Made by a program: the position numbers and the translations under genes. The notes beneath the pieces were generated by a model. That model was not told the origin of the DNA and searched no databases. It worked only from the letters and a program-made list of their open reading frames with translations. From assembly GCA_025462835.1 (NCBI GenBank), contig JAOAPH010000035.1, positions 19,562 through 83,561 on the forward strand: a stretch of 64,000 bases of DNA. Reading direction: 5' to 3'. This document shows, piece after piece, positions 21,537 to 31,110 of the stretch. The stretch is from Candidatus Angelobacter sp. (GTDB lineage: Bacteria > Acidobacteriota > Terriglobia > Terriglobales > Acidobacteriaceae). How positions within the stretch are numbered: the first letter of the stretch is position 1; the number at the start of each line of letters is the position of its first letter.

Positions 21537-24500
21537 ATGAAACGAGTCGGACTATTCGTTGTTCTTGCACTCTCGTTAAGCATTTTCGCTTTTGCCCAAA
21601 CTTATGAAGGGCGAATCCTTGGCAGCGTGACTGACCAAACCGGAGCCGCTGTCAGTTCCGCCAAAGTGACAATTACTAACATTGCCACGGGACTCACGCG
21701 CACACTTACCACAAGCGCATCAGGAGATTATGCCGCTCCCGCATTGAAGCCCGGCGTGTATAGCGTGACGGCTGAGGCGCCGAATTTCAAGAAATCGGAA
21801 AGGACCGGGGTACGACTAGAAGTCGCCAAGGACGCCCGCATCGATTTTCAACTCCAACCGGGAGCAGTTTCCGAATCGGTCACCGTCACGGGCGAAGCAC
21901 CACTCGTGGACACCACCCAGGACACACTGGGTGGAACATTTTCTAACAAGGCTATCAACGACCTGCCGCTTAACGGACGCGACTTCCAAAATCTTGTCGT
22001 GCTGCGTCCTGGCGTGCAGCGGACTCCGGGCGGGGGATTTCTCTCCATCAGTTCCAACGGCAATCGTCCCGAGGACAACAACTTTATTGTCGACGGTACC
22101 GACAACAACGACCCCTACTACGCCACTACGGTGATCAATGCCGAGGGTGTGCAGGGCACACCGGGGACCCTTCTTCCCATTGATGCGATCCAGGAATTCA
22201 ATATTCAGGAAAACCCGACTGCAGAATACGGCTGGAAACCCGGGTCCGTGGTTAATCTGGGAATCAAATCGGGCACCAACGATTTTCACGGCACCGCATA
22301 TTTGTTCGAGCGCAACAGTGCGCTGGACGCGCGCAACTGGTTTAACACCAAGCCCGATCCGCAACGTGCGGTGCGGCAACACCAGTTTGGCGGCAGTATT
22401 GGCGGGCCTGTCATCAAAAACAAAACTTTTTTCTTCGGCGCGTATGAAGGCATTCGCGCACTGGTCAGTAACTCCAACCCTATCGAAACGCCTTCCACTG
22501 TTACCGCCGCAGGAGGCCCTGATCCCGCTGTCAGCATCCCCGATGCAATCGCCGACCTTAACGCTCGTGGCATCCCGCTCAGTCCGCTCAGCCAGAATCT
22601 ATTGGGCACGGGTACATTTACCGGTAACGGACCTTTTCCCGGACTGTTTCCCGTGAACACAAGCGGCACGAACACGCTTACGGTTGGTTTTCCCAATAAC
22701 AATCGCATGGACAACGGGATCTTGAAATTTGATCAAACGATTAACGAACACAACCAGGCATCAGTCCGATACTTTTACGGCAACAGCCTGCAGACCGAGC
22801 AGGACATCGCTGTCGTCCAATCTCAATGGCTCTCGCGATCTGATCTCAACGCGCAGGTTTTAGGCGCCAACTGGGTATGGACACCGAATTCGCAATGGGT
22901 AAATGAAGCAAAGTTTGGCTGGAATCGCTTCTGGCAAAAGATCACGACAGCTGACTCCAACAAGCCACCCGGGGACTTCGGCATCAACACCGGAGTGACC
23001 GATCCTGCCAATTTCGGCATGCCCACCATCATCATCTCCAATTTCAACAATCCCACACTCGGCGGAAATCGCTCATGGCCACTCTTTACCGTTCCCAATG
23101 AGACATATCAATACGCTGACACCCTTGCCTATACGGCGGGCAGACACACGTTCCGATTTGGCGGGGAGTTCCGCCATGGCAGCACGGACAACCTCCGTGA
23201 CCGGTCCGGCAAAAGCCGGATCCGTTTTGAAGGCGGTGGTGCATTCGCCGGAAGCACGTCGCTCGAAGACTTCCTTGCGGGTTTCCCCTCACGGGGTGAC
23301 ATCTTCGTCGGCAATTCACGCCGGACGGTCACAATCAATTCCGTCGGAGCATTTCTACAGGATGACTGGAAAATCACTCCGCGCGTAACAATGAATCTGG
23401 GATTGCGTTATGACGCCAGCGGTGTGATCCATGAGGTGCACAATCTGTTAGGCAACTTTGATCCAGCTGTTGGACTCCAGCAAGTGGGCGTCAACATTGA
23501 CAAACCATATAACACTGACTACAACAACCTGGCACCTCGGTTGGGGATCGCCTGGGATATGTTTGGCACCGGCAGGACCGTCTTGCGCGCCGGAGGCAGC
23601 ATCATTTACGAGATACCTCACCTCGCGGTATTCCTTGGGCAGAACGACACCGACAACGCAACCACCCCGGGCCTAAACGTGATTCCAACAGGCGTGAACG
23701 GGTCCAACATCAATGGAAACATTGTCTCTTCTTCGGTGAACACCACCAATCTCAATTGGACGACAGCCGGACCGGTGTTCAACGTCACCCCGGACTGTGC
23801 TGCTAGTCCTTGCGACATTTTGGGCGTAACGAAAGGCCTGCGCACGCCATATGTAATGACCTACAACGTCAACATACAGCAGGCATTCTCGAATTCCACT
23901 TCGCTACAGGTTGCATACGTCGCAAATCTGGGCAGGAAACTTTACAGCATTCGCGACATCAACCAGGTGAACCCCAATTCTCCGGCAGAAATCGCCTGTG
24001 GCAATTGCCTGCAGGCCGGCCGTCCATTTGCCACCCAATTTCCATTTCTGGAGTTCGTCAATTTTCTTGAGAATGGATACAACTCGGACTACCACGGGCT
24101 GCAGGTGACCGCGACGCAGCGGTTGTGGAATGGCCTTTCATTCGTCGCCGGGTACACATGGGCGCATGCAATCGATCAGGCTTCGCTGAACCGTTCGCCA
24201 ACGCCTCAAAACAGCTTGAACCTCGCTGGCGAGCGTGGCAACAGCGACTTGGATATCCGTCACCGTTTCACGTTGGCGTTTAACTACCTGATCCCAGGTA
24301 AGGAAGGGTTTGCCCAGTTGCTCAAAGGCTGGCAGGTCAATTCCATCGTAACCATTCAAACTGGCACTCCATTTAACGTTTCGGATGGTTTCCTTAATGG
24401 CAATGACATTAGCCTCACGGGCGAGCTCACCGATCGCTGGAACTTCTTCGGCGATCCGCGCGCATTTGATGCCAGACACGGTACTTCGATCCCCTTCTTC

Positions 24501-24911
24501 GCTGATGGCACGACCGTTCCCGCGTGCGCTGCGGTTGGCGATGCGACTACATTGGCCAGCTTTGGCTGCTTTGCCGTTCCGGGAGCTGTAATGGTGCCCC
24601 CCGCGCTAGGGACATTTGGAACCATGGGTAGAAATATCTTCCGTGGGCCTGGTTTGCAAGATTGGGATTTTTCAATCGTGAAGAACTGGCAGGCAGAACG
24701 GCTCGCCATTCAGTTGCGCGCAGAATTTTTCAATATCCTGAACCATCCGAACTTCGCGAATCCGAACGCGGCGGCGCTGGGCTTTATCGATCCATCAGAC
24801 CCGGGTACTTTTGGATGCGCTTGCGCAACGCCTGATGTGGGCGGCGCAAATCCGGTGATTGGCACAGGTGGACAAAGGAACATCCAATTGGGTGTTAAGT
24901 TCATCTTCTAA
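21537..24911 (+). CDS. Oar-like TonB-dependent outer-membrane receptor
   Basis: 1124 residues. The signal peptide (MKRVGLFVVLALSLSIFAFA, cut near residue 21) is followed by a carboxypeptidase-regulatory-like domain (about 23-110: GRILGSVTDQTGAAVSSAKV, TTSASGDYAAPALKPGVYSV). The plug has PLNGRDFQNLVVLRPGV, FIVDGTDNNDPYY and TAEYGWKPGSVVNLGIKSGT. The barrel ends in VKFIF. GGAG lies eight bases before the ATG. It is a diverged paralogue of the receptor immediately upstream; a terminator separates the two, so they are transcribed independently. No -24/-12 site was found in its leader. Substrate unknown. Confidence 0.92.
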   Translation: MKRVGLFVVLALSLSIFAFAQTYEGRILGSVTDQTGAAVSSAKVTITNIATGLTRTLTTSASGDYAAPALKPGVYSVTAEAPNFKKSERTGVRLEVAKDARIDFQLQPGAVSESVTVTGEAPLVDTTQDTLGGTFSNKAINDLPLNGRDFQNLVVLRPGVQRTPGGGFLSISSNGNRPEDNNFIVDGTDNNDPYYATTVINAEGVQGTPGTLLPIDAIQEFNIQENPTAEYGWKPGSVVNLGIKSGTNDFHGTAYLFERNSALDARNWFNTKPDPQRAVRQHQFGGSIGGPVIKNKTFFFGAYEGIRALVSNSNPIETPSTVTAAGGPDPAVSIPDAIADLNARGIPLSPLSQNLLGTGTFTGNGPFPGLFPVNTSGTNTLTVGFPNNNRMDNGILKFDQTINEHNQASVRYFYGNSLQTEQDIAVVQSQWLSRSDLNAQVLGANWVWTPNSQWVNEAKFGWNRFWQKITTADSNKPPGDFGINTGVTDPANFGMPTIIISNFNNPTLGGNRSWPLFTVPNETYQYADTLAYTAGRHTFRFGGEFRHGSTDNLRDRSGKSRIRFEGGGAFAGSTSLEDFLAGFPSRGDIFVGNSRRTVTINSVGAFLQDDWKITPRVTMNLGLRYDASGVIHEVHNLLGNFDPAVGLQQVGVNIDKPYNTDYNNLAPRLGIAWDMFGTGRTVLRAGGSIIYEIPHLAVFLGQNDTDNATTPGLNVIPTGVNGSNINGNIVSSSVNTTNLNWTTAGPVFNVTPDCAASPCDILGVTKGLRTPYVMTYNVNIQQAFSNSTSLQVAYVANLGRKLYSIRDINQVNPNSPAEIACGNCLQAGRPFATQFPFLEFVNFLENGYNSDYHGLQVTATQRLWNGLSFVAGYTWAHAIDQASLNRSPTPQNSLNLAGERGNSDLDIRHRFTLAFNYLIPGKEGFAQLLKGWQVNSIVTIQTGTPFNVSDGFLNGNDISLTGELTDRWNFFGDPRAFDARHGTSIPFFADGTTVPACAAVGDATTLASFGCFAVPGAVMVPPALGTFGTMGRNIFRGPGLQDWDFSIVKNWQAERLAIQLRAEFFNILNHPNFANPNAAALGFIDPSDPGTFGCACATPDVGGANPVIGTGGQRNIQLGVKFIF

Positions 24912-24924
24912 CTTTTGCGCGATT

Positions 24925-24953
24925 GCGAGAGGCTCCAGCGCGGAGCCTCTCGC
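24925..24953 (+). terminator. Hairpin after the receptor at 21537
   Basis: A perfect 12-bp stem (GCGAGAGGCTCC / GGAGCCTCTCGC) around a 5-base loop lies 13 bases after the stop codon. No T-run follows, so it may end transcription weakly or protect the 3' end. Confidence 0.6.
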
Positions 24954-25022
24954 ACACCGCTCGAGCCAACCGCATTCAATCCGAACTCTTCATAAATTTG
25001 TAGAACAATTGGAGCGACTCAA

Positions 25023-25763
25023 ATGGCCATCAGCATGGAACCAATTCATCGCGAAGGCAAAGGGCGATACTGGATGGGTTTTGCGGCGGGAGCATTCATC
25101 GGCACAGGTGCTGCGATAGTGGCGGCCTATCTGGCCAATGTCATCTCCGGACGGGAACGCCATATCTTGCGCTTGGAAGAGAGTATCCAGATTGCGAGAC
25201 CGGTGTCGGAGGTCTTTCGAGCATGGATCGACCTCGAAGAACTGCCGCGTTACTTGGAGTACGTCAAAAGGGTCCGCGTCGGTGGTCAGACCTCCTATTG
25301 GACCGTGACCGTCGACGGCAAAGATTTCAAATGGCAGGCGCGAACCGTTCAACTGATTCCCAACGAGGCGATCGGGTGGAAGTCAACCCGCGGCCCGAAA
25401 CACAGCGGCCGCATGAGCTTCTCGAAAATTGGAGACGACACTCTCATGCACGTCACCATGAACTATGCGCCGCCGCTAGGGAATTTGAGCAGCACCTTTG
25501 CTTCGGGCGACGACCGTCTTGAAAGCTACATTACCAAATCGCTGCGCGAATTCAAGCATGCGCTGGAGCAACGGTCTTCCGGCGCAGCTTCTGACCCGTC
25601 GACGGCGGAGTGGCGCAACAGGCAGGAGAAAGCAACAGGCACAACTGGCCGCTATAAAGCACCGGAAGCTGGCCCAGTGGGCGACGCCGCAAACACCAGT
25701 GAGAAAAGACCAGGCACTGTGGAGTACACGCGTCCGCCCAATGCTGGATATCCAACGCGTTGA
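25023..25763 (+). CDS. Membrane-anchored SRPBCC (START-like) protein
   Basis: 246 residues. An N-terminal membrane helix (about 19-40, FAAGAFIGTGAAIVAAYLAN) precedes an SRPBCC/polyketide-cyclase-like domain at about 50-185 (ARPVSEVFRAWIDLEELPRY, then WTVTVDGKDFKWQARTVQL, a GWKSTRGPKHSGRMSF segment, and DTLMHVTMNY). This fold binds hydrophobic ligands. The C-terminal 60 residues are polar and probably disordered. It resembles the cyclase/dehydrase proteins often annotated in soil bacteria. No enzyme activity can be assigned. The next gene begins 34 bases downstream on the same strand. Confidence 0.72.
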   Translation: MAISMEPIHREGKGRYWMGFAAGAFIGTGAAIVAAYLANVISGRERHILRLEESIQIARPVSEVFRAWIDLEELPRYLEYVKRVRVGGQTSYWTVTVDGKDFKWQARTVQLIPNEAIGWKSTRGPKHSGRMSFSKIGDDTLMHVTMNYAPPLGNLSSTFASGDDRLESYITKSLREFKHALEQRSSGAASDPSTAEWRNRQEKATGTTGRYKAPEAGPVGDAANTSEKRPGTVEYTRPPNAGYPTR

Positions 25764-25797
25764 GACGCAATGCTTGCGTCCTTGCGATAATAGTCAC

Positions 25798-26676
25798 ATG
25801 GCCCGCGAATCGATTTCGCTGGAAGAGACCCTTCAGGCTTTCTCAAGCTTGGTATCTCCTCAAATCGAGGACGAAAATATCGATTTGCTTCGCGCCGCTC
25901 TCGTCATTGCACAGACTGAATATCCGGAGATCGATAACGCCCGCTACATTTCCCGGGTGCATGCGTTGGCGAAGCGAGTGATGTCAGGGCCAGACTTGAA
26001 GGCTCTAATCGATCGTCCTCCGGAACCGACCGAAACTGTACGCGCTATCAATAAAGTACTGTTCGACGAGGAAGGGTTTCGCGGAAATCGCGACGACTAT
26101 TTCGACCCACGAAATTCTTTTATCAACGACGTACTCGATCGGAAACTTGGGATTCCCATCTCGCTTTCCCTGATCTATATGGAAATCGCCAAGCGATTGA
26201 GACTGACTCTGCTTGGCGTGGGCATTCCCGGACACTTCCTCTTGAAACACTATGACGAGCAAGCTAATGAGCTGCTGATCGACGTCTTCGAGGGCGGGAG
26301 AATAGTCAATTCGACGGCTTGCCAGCACCGTTTGGACGAGATATACCACGGTCAGATGAGCCTGCGACCCGAACACTTGGCCGCGATCACGCGTAGGCAG
26401 TTGCTCACGCGCATGCTCAATAACCTGCGCCATATTTACATGTCATCGAGGAACTTCCGCAAGGCGCTGACCATGGTGGAACTTACGCTTTGCATGCATC
26501 CGCGCTCGCCGGAGGACATCAAGCAGCGCGCAATACTTCGCTACAATCTGAAACAGTTTTCTGCCGCTGTCCAGGATTTTGAGCTCTACGGCAAGATCGT
26601 GCCCGAAGCATCCGACGCGCAAGAAATTCTGCAAACGGCATTGGCGATTCGCCGCAGCATGGCCCTGCTGAATTGA
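25798..26676 (+). CDS. SirB1-family transglutaminase-fold protein with TPR tail
   Basis: 292 residues from the ATG at 25798; the frame is open further upstream, but that part overlaps the preceding gene and does not look coding. Residues about 90-190 match the SirB1/transglutaminase-like core (RKLGIPISLSLIYMEIAKRL, GVGIPGHFLLKH, DVFEGG). The cysteine of true transglutaminases is absent at the usual place, where the sequence reads GIPISLSL, so it is probably non-enzymatic. The last 90 residues form TPR helices (SSRNFRKALTMVELTLCMHP, YNLKQFSAAVQDFELY). SirB1-like proteins are widespread and their role is poorly defined. Confidence 0.82.
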   Translation: MARESISLEETLQAFSSLVSPQIEDENIDLLRAALVIAQTEYPEIDNARYISRVHALAKRVMSGPDLKALIDRPPEPTETVRAINKVLFDEEGFRGNRDDYFDPRNSFINDVLDRKLGIPISLSLIYMEIAKRLRLTLLGVGIPGHFLLKHYDEQANELLIDVFEGGRIVNSTACQHRLDEIYHGQMSLRPEHLAAITRRQLLTRMLNNLRHIYMSSRNFRKALTMVELTLCMHPRSPEDIKQRAILRYNLKQFSAAVQDFELYGKIVPEASDAQEILQTALAIRRSMALLN

Positions 26677-26701
26677 GTAAGTAATTCCGTACTGATCCCG
26701 G

Positions 26702-27493
26702 CTAGGCTCTTGCCTTGGATCCGATGCTCTTGAGCGAGTTGATCCATTGCGCTACCGCGTCAGCTGCCTTCGCCGCAGAATCGCCATTCTCTTCGATGAT
26801 CTTGACGATGGCGCTGCCAATCACTGCCGCATCGGCGTATTCGCCAACCGCCCGAAAATCTGCTGGGCTGGAGATTCCGAAGCCCACGGCAATCGGTAGC
26901 TTTGAGATTTTCCTAATGCGCTTGACCAGTTGTTCTGCGTCGCCTCTCACATCGGACTGCAACTTCGTGCCGGTCACACCGGTCCGCGAAACCGCATAGA
27001 TGAATCCCCGCGAAGCGGCTGCGATTTTCTTCAATCGCGCGTCCGTGCTGGTAGGTGCGGCCAGAAAAATGGTTTGCAGGTTGCGTGAGTGCATGATCTC
27101 GCAATATGTCGCGGACTCTTCAACGGTCATGTCGGTCACAAGTACGCCATCCACTCCCGCCAATGCAGCTTCCTTGGCGAACCGTTCCATTCCGAAACGC
27201 AAGATCGGATTCAAATAAGAGAAGACGATAACTCCGGCGGAGGGACGCGCTTTGCGAATCTCGCCAGCAAGCGCAAGGACATCGTGCAGTGTTGTCCCGC
27301 TCTTCAGTGCGCGTTCACTCGCCCGCTGTATCACTGGGCCATCGGCCACGGGGTCACTGAAGGGCACGCCGAGTTCGATGACATCCGCACCGGCGTCGAT
27401 AGCGGCGAGAATCACCGCGCGGCTGGTGGCGAGATCAGGATCGCCACAGGTGACGTACACCACTAAACCGGGTCTGGATTTAAATGTGAGCAT
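26702..27493 (-). CDS. trpA: Tryptophan synthase alpha subunit
   Basis: 263 residues, the usual length. It cleaves indole-3-glycerol phosphate to indole and glyceraldehyde 3-phosphate, and indole passes through a tunnel to TrpB. The catalytic acids are both present: E40 in ELGVPFSDPVADGP and D51 in the same motif (equivalent to E49 and D60 of enteric TrpA). The phosphate-binding GFGISSP is also seen. It begins two bases after the trpB stop, so the two subunits are made from one message. It is the last gene of the operon and faces the SirB1-family gene with 25 bases between them; no terminator hairpin was seen. Confidence 0.97.
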   Translation of the reverse strand: MLTFKSRPGLVVYVTCGDPDLATSRAVILAAIDAGADVIELGVPFSDPVADGPVIQRASERALKSGTTLHDVLALAGEIRKARPSAGVIVFSYLNPILRFGMERFAKEAALAGVDGVLVTDMTVEESATYCEIMHSRNLQTIFLAAPTSTDARLKKIAAASRGFIYAVSRTGVTGTKLQSDVRGDAEQLVKRIRKISKLPIAVGFGISSPADFRAVGEYADAAVIGSAIVKIIEENGDSAAKAADAVAQWINSLKSIGSKARA

Positions 27494-27495
27494 AG

Positions 27496-28722
27496 TTAGC
27501 TTAACGTCAGGTTCTCGCGCAGTATGCCGATGTCTTTATCTCCTCGTCCAGAGACATTGACGATGATCACTTCAGATTTCTTCATCTTCGGCGCGCGCTT
27601 TGCCGCTTCCACTACTGCGTGCGCTGATTCGAGTGCAGGGATGATGCCTTCTTGTTGCGAGAGCAGCTTTAGACCTTCGAGCGCTTCTTGGTCAGTGGCG
27701 TAAACGTATTCGGCGCGACCGGTATCGTGCAAAGCCGCGTGTTCCGGCCCGATCGAGGGATAATCGAGTCCAGCGGAAACTGAGTGCGTTGTCGCAACTT
27801 GTCCGGCTTCATCCTGCAGCAGATAGGAATAAGTACCCTGGAGAACTCCGGGAGTGCCACCGGCAAATCGCGCCGCGTGATCGCCCAGCCCCAGCCCGCG
27901 GCCACCGGCTTCGACCCCGATCAGCTTTACTTTTTTGTCCTTTAAGAATTCGTGAAAAATTCCGATGGCGTTCGAACCCCCGCCAACACAGGCGATAATC
28001 GCGGTGGGCAATTTCCCTTCGGCTTTCAGGATTTGCGCCCGTGCCTCGCGTCCGATCACCGATTGAAAATCGCGCACCATCGTGGGATAGGGATGCGCAC
28101 CAAGAGCACTGCCTAAAAGATAGTACGAGTTGCGTACATTCGTGACCCAATCGCGCATCGCTTCGTTGATGGCGTCTTTGAGCGTGCGCGAACCAGCATC
28201 CACGCCGTGCACTTCCGCTCCCAGCAAGCGCATACGGAAGACGTTCAGCTCCTGGCGTCGCATGTCTTCCGTTCCCATGTAGACGACACACTCGAGGCCG
28301 AACAGAGCGCAGACGGTCGCCGTGGCTACTCCATGCTGTCCGGCGCCAGTCTCCGCGATGATGCGTTTTTTACCCATGCGGCGCGCGAGCAGCACCTGGC
28401 CAAGGCTGTTGTTGATCTTGTGCGCTCCGGTGTGCAGCAGATCTTCGCGCTTGAGATAAATCTTTGCGCCGCCCAGGTGCTTCGACAATCGCTGAGCGAA
28501 ATACAAGGGCGTGGGACGGCCGACATAATGCGTGAGCAAGCCGCGCAACTCTTTCTGGAATTTCGAATCGAGCTTTGCTTTCGCGTAGGCAGATTCGAGT
28601 TCCTCGAGCGCTGCCATCAGCGTCTCGGGAACATATCGGCCGCCATAGAGGCCGAAGCGTCCGGGAACCTGTTTCGCTCTCACGCTCTTTGAGCCATTGT
28701 TCGTCAGCGTTTTCTTACTCAC
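27496..28722 (-). CDS. trpB: Tryptophan synthase beta subunit
   Basis: 408 residues, of the TrpB1 class that partners TrpA. It condenses indole with L-serine using pyridoxal phosphate. PLP lysine K102 is in [13 protein letters not shown], catalytic E124 in [11 protein letters not shown], and the phosphate-binding loop is [10 protein letters not shown]. The N-terminus [16 protein letters not shown] is typical. The ATG overlaps the trpF stop by four bases (28719-28722), so translation is coupled. Confidence 0.97.
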   Translation of the reverse strand: MSKKTLTNNGSKSVRAKQVPGRFGLYGGRYVPETLMAALEELESAYAKAKLDSKFQKELRGLLTHYVGRPTPLYFAQRLSKHLGGAKIYLKREDLLHTGAHKINNSLGQVLLARRMGKKRIIAETGAGQHGVATATVCALFGLECVVYMGTEDMRRQELNVFRMRLLGAEVHGVDAGSRTLKDAINEAMRDWVTNVRNSYYLLGSALGAHPYPTMVRDFQSVIGREARAQILKAEGKLPTAIIACVGGGSNAIGIFHEFLKDKKVKLIGVEAGGRGLGLGDHAARFAGGTPGVLQGTYSYLLQDEAGQVATTHSVSAGLDYPSIGPEHAALHDTGRAEYVYATDQEALEGLKLLSQQEGIIPALESAHAVVEAAKRAPKMKKSEVIIVNVSGRGDKDIGILRENLTLS

Positions 28723-29405
28723 AGATGTTTGTCCTCAACTGGCAATTGATCGGCAGCGCGGACAGCAGCGATGAACGATCGGATCTTCGCGTGGTCTTTC
28801 TTGCCAAACTCTTTTTCTACACCCGTGACTACATCCACGCCCCACGGACGGAAAAGACAGATTGCAGCAACGACATTCTGCGGATCCAACCCTCCGGCGA
28901 TCACTACCGGGGACCGTTGTTGCAGACTCATCACAAAATCGCTGCTTCGCAGCCAATCGAACACCTGGCCGGTGCCGCCCCGCATGATCACGCTCCCGGA
29001 ATCCACCATCAGGACGTCCACGCATTCTTCGCGCCCGGTGAAAAAACCAAGCCCTTGTGATTGGCCGGCTTCAGCTGAAATGGATTTCATGATCTTGATA
29101 CGATTTGCGCCGCTGATTTGGCGCAATTGAGTAACGTATTGTGGAGATTCGTCCCCGTGCAACTGCACTCCGGTCAAGCCCGTCTCGCGAGCCACCTTCA
29201 TTACAAATTCAGCAGGCTCATTCACGAAAACGCCGATCTTCTCTGTCGATGCGGGCAGTTCGGTAACAATTGCCTTCACGGTTTCCGGCTCCACACGGCG
29301 GCGACTGTCCGCGAACAAAAAACCCAGCGCGTCTGCTCCGGCGTCCACTGCTGCCAGTGCATCCGCCAGATTGGTAGTCCCGCAGATCTTTATCCAAGTC
29401 CTCAT
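28719..29405 (-). CDS. trpF: Phosphoribosylanthranilate isomerase
   Basis: 228 residues, a single TIM barrel. It isomerises N-(5'-phosphoribosyl)anthranilate to the 1-deoxyribulose form in tryptophan synthesis. The catalytic cysteine is in [20 protein letters not shown] (C8) and the catalytic aspartate in [18 protein letters not shown] and [11 protein letters not shown] are family motifs. It overlaps the trpC stop by four bases and the trpB start by four bases. Confidence 0.95.
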   Translation of the reverse strand: MRTWIKICGTTNLADALAAVDAGADALGFLFADSRRRVEPETVKAIVTELPASTEKIGVFVNEPAEFVMKVARETGLTGVQLHGDESPQYVTQLRQISGANRIKIMKSISAEAGQSQGLGFFTGREECVDVLMVDSGSVIMRGGTGQVFDWLRSSDFVMSLQQRSPVVIAGGLDPQNVVAAICLFRPWGVDVVTGVEKEFGKKDHAKIRSFIAAVRAADQLPVEDKHL

Positions 29406-30241
29406 CGCGGTGAAGGCTCGCTCGCCTGGGCCATCAACTGCGTCAGCATCAAGCCCGGATCATCGGCCCTCATCAAAGTTTCTCCCACCAGGAATGCCTG
29501 ATAAGCAGACGCACCGTCTGCGCCTAACAGCTTACGCATGTCCGCGCCGCTTTGGATTCCGCTCTCGGCAACGCGCAGTACATTCTTGGGCAACAAGCTA
29601 GCCAGGCGATGATGCACCTCGGGATCGACTTCCAGCGTGCGCAGATTGCGGCTGTTCACTCCAACGATATCTGCGCCAATGGCCACGGCGCGCGCTAATT
29701 CCTTCTCGTCATGCACTTCGCACAACACGTCCAGCCCAAGCTCACGCGCTTTCTTGTACAGATTGCCCAACTGCGGATCAGGCAGCACCGATGCCATCAG
29801 CAGAACTGCATCTGCGCGGTTCAGCCGTGCCTCGTATAGCTGGTAGTCATCAATGATGAAGTCTTTTCGCAGACACGGCAGATTTGTGGCAGCGGACGCT
29901 TCGACGAGATAAGCGAGCGATCCCTGAAAGTAATCTTCATCCGTAAGCACGCTCAGCGCGGCAGCACCGGCTCTCTCAAACTGCATGGCCAGTCCACCCA
30001 CATGAAAAGTGCCGCGCAGAACTCCTTTGGAAGGTGACGCTTTTTTCAACTCCGCAATGATTGCGACTCCATTGGCCGCAGCCGATTCCAATGACTTGCG
30101 AAAACCGCGAGGCGCTGTTGTGATCCGTTCGACCTCGCGAACAATCTCACGCAGTGGGAGTGCTCGTTGTCGCTCATCGACTCTGCGCCGGGTAGATGCC
30201 AGGATCTCATCAAGTTCGGTGGGCATGGATTCTATAAGCAT
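29402..30241 (-). CDS. trpC: Indole-3-glycerol-phosphate synthase
   Basis: 279 residues, a TIM barrel that closes the indole ring from the TrpF product. Motifs are IAELKKASPSKGVL (catalytic lysine region), LRKDFIIDDYQLYEARLNRA, VGVNSRNLRTLEVD and VAESGIQSGADM. It is the first gene of the visible C-F-B-A unit. trpE, trpG and trpD are not within the window, so the pathway genes are split or lie elsewhere. I saw no leader peptide or attenuator in the 300 bases upstream. Confidence 0.95.
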   Translation of the reverse strand: MLIESMPTELDEILASTRRRVDERQRALPLREIVREVERITTAPRGFRKSLESAAANGVAIIAELKKASPSKGVLRGTFHVGGLAMQFERAGAAALSVLTDEDYFQGSLAYLVEASAATNLPCLRKDFIIDDYQLYEARLNRADAVLLMASVLPDPQLGNLYKKARELGLDVLCEVHDEKELARAVAIGADIVGVNSRNLRTLEVDPEVHHRLASLLPKNVLRVAESGIQSGADMRKLLGADGASAYQAFLVGETLMRADDPGLMLTQLMAQASEPSPR

Positions 30242-30555
30242 ACGAGCAAGAGGGGATTTTCCGCTACCCAGTCATTGCAGATAAGTTGCGGCGGCGGCTC
30301 TGCAAGATCTTCTTTACATTTCTTTTACTGCTTTGGCGAATCAATCCACAGCAAGTATGGGTCTAATCGTCAAAGGAAGAGATTTTGCACCGATTGAATT
30401 CATTTTCGCCGTTGTTTCCGCTATTCAGCGTGCTCCCGTTCAGCGGGTGGCTGCTGCTGGTTGCGACAACGCTGTTGTGCCAAGTGTTTCCATCTCGCGC
30501 GGCATTCCAGCGCCAGCCGACGACTGATCGGGACTAAAACAATATTGTTTATACT
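30242..30555. other. Spacer between trpC and tRNA-Leu with a possible 50-residue ORF
   Basis: The 314 bases should carry the trpC promoter on the minus strand. On the plus strand a TTG at 30385 preceded by AGGA opens a 50-codon frame to 30537 whose product has one hydrophobic segment (SGWLLLVATTLLC). It could be a small membrane protein or chance; I do not call it a gene. Confidence 0.25.
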
Positions 30556-30642
30556 TGGTGCCGAAGAAGGGACTCGAACCCCCACACCCTTGCGAGTACG
30601 TGGACCTGAACCACGCGCGTCTGCCAATTCCGCCACTTCGGC
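30556..30642 (-). tRNA. tRNA-Leu (anticodon CAG)
   Basis: Read on the minus strand, the 87-nt cloverleaf starts GCCGAAG and ends CTTCGGC-A-CCA (seven perfect acceptor pairs, encoded CCA). The D arm contains GCGGAATTGGCAGAC, the anticodon stem CGTGG/CCACG encloses TTCAGGT (anticodon CAG), a long variable arm is typical of leucine tRNAs, and the T loop has GGTTCGAGTCC. Confidence 0.96.
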
Positions 30643-30832
30643 ACATTGATTACGATGAGGACGAGCGGCAGGCTCGTCAATCGAAAGGAACTACGCTTCT
30701 TTATTATTCAAACAAACTGCGCGACGACTGTCAAACGCGTGGGCCAGAGATTATCTGGATGCTGAAACAACTCAGTCGGCCAAAGTTGTCATCCAACAGC
30801 AACTAGGCTTACGTAATATACTCAACCGCACC

Positions 30833-30848
30833 GGAGGATTCCCCCTTG
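30833..30848 (+). promoter_or_regulatory. Ribosome site selecting a TTG start
   Basis: GGAGG at 30833-30837 lies eight bases before the TTG at 30846, which makes that codon a better start than the in-frame ATG at 30864. Confidence 0.6.
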
Positions 30849-31088
30849 CCTTCGCAGCCAAAAATGGAACAACAGACAAAAATCCCGCCCGACATCAGCA
30901 CGCAACTGCGCACCTTGGCCCACGATCTGAGCAATTCGATCGAGACCATCATGCAGGCCTGCTACCTTCTAAATCAATCCAAACTAGATCCCGAAACGAA
31001 GAAATGGGCAGACATGATCGATGCCGGTTCCCGCGATTCGGCACGGATCAACCGGGAGATTCGCGACATCCTGCGCAGTCGCAGCTAA
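30846..31088 (+). CDS. Stand-alone HisKA (dimerisation/phosphoacceptor)-like small protein
   Basis: 80 residues. The body has the two-helix pattern of a histidine-kinase DHp domain: an H-box-like LRTLAHDLSNSIETIMQ (with AHDLSN in place of the common HELRN/HDLRN) and a second helix WADMIDAGSRDSARINREIR. No HATPase domain follows; the next gene is on the other strand. It could be a phosphotransfer partner, a dominant dimerisation partner of a kinase elsewhere, or a relic of one. The frame is intact and has a good ribosome site. Confidence 0.6.
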   Translation: MPSQPKMEQQTKIPPDISTQLRTLAHDLSNSIETIMQACYLLNQSKLDPETKKWADMIDAGSRDSARINREIRDILRSRS

Positions 31089-31110
31089 GATTCGCCGGAC
31101 GCCCGCACCG

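Noticed and set aside
30385..30537. Possible 50-residue membrane protein with a TTG start
   Set aside because: It has a hydrophobic segment and a weak AGGA site but no homologue I recognise and sits in a promoter region, so I mention it only in the spacer entry.
30421..30806. Short frames overlapping tRNA-Leu on both strands
   Set aside because: They are translations of a tRNA gene (GGIGRRAWFRST-type and MVPKKGLEPPHP-type), a common false call.
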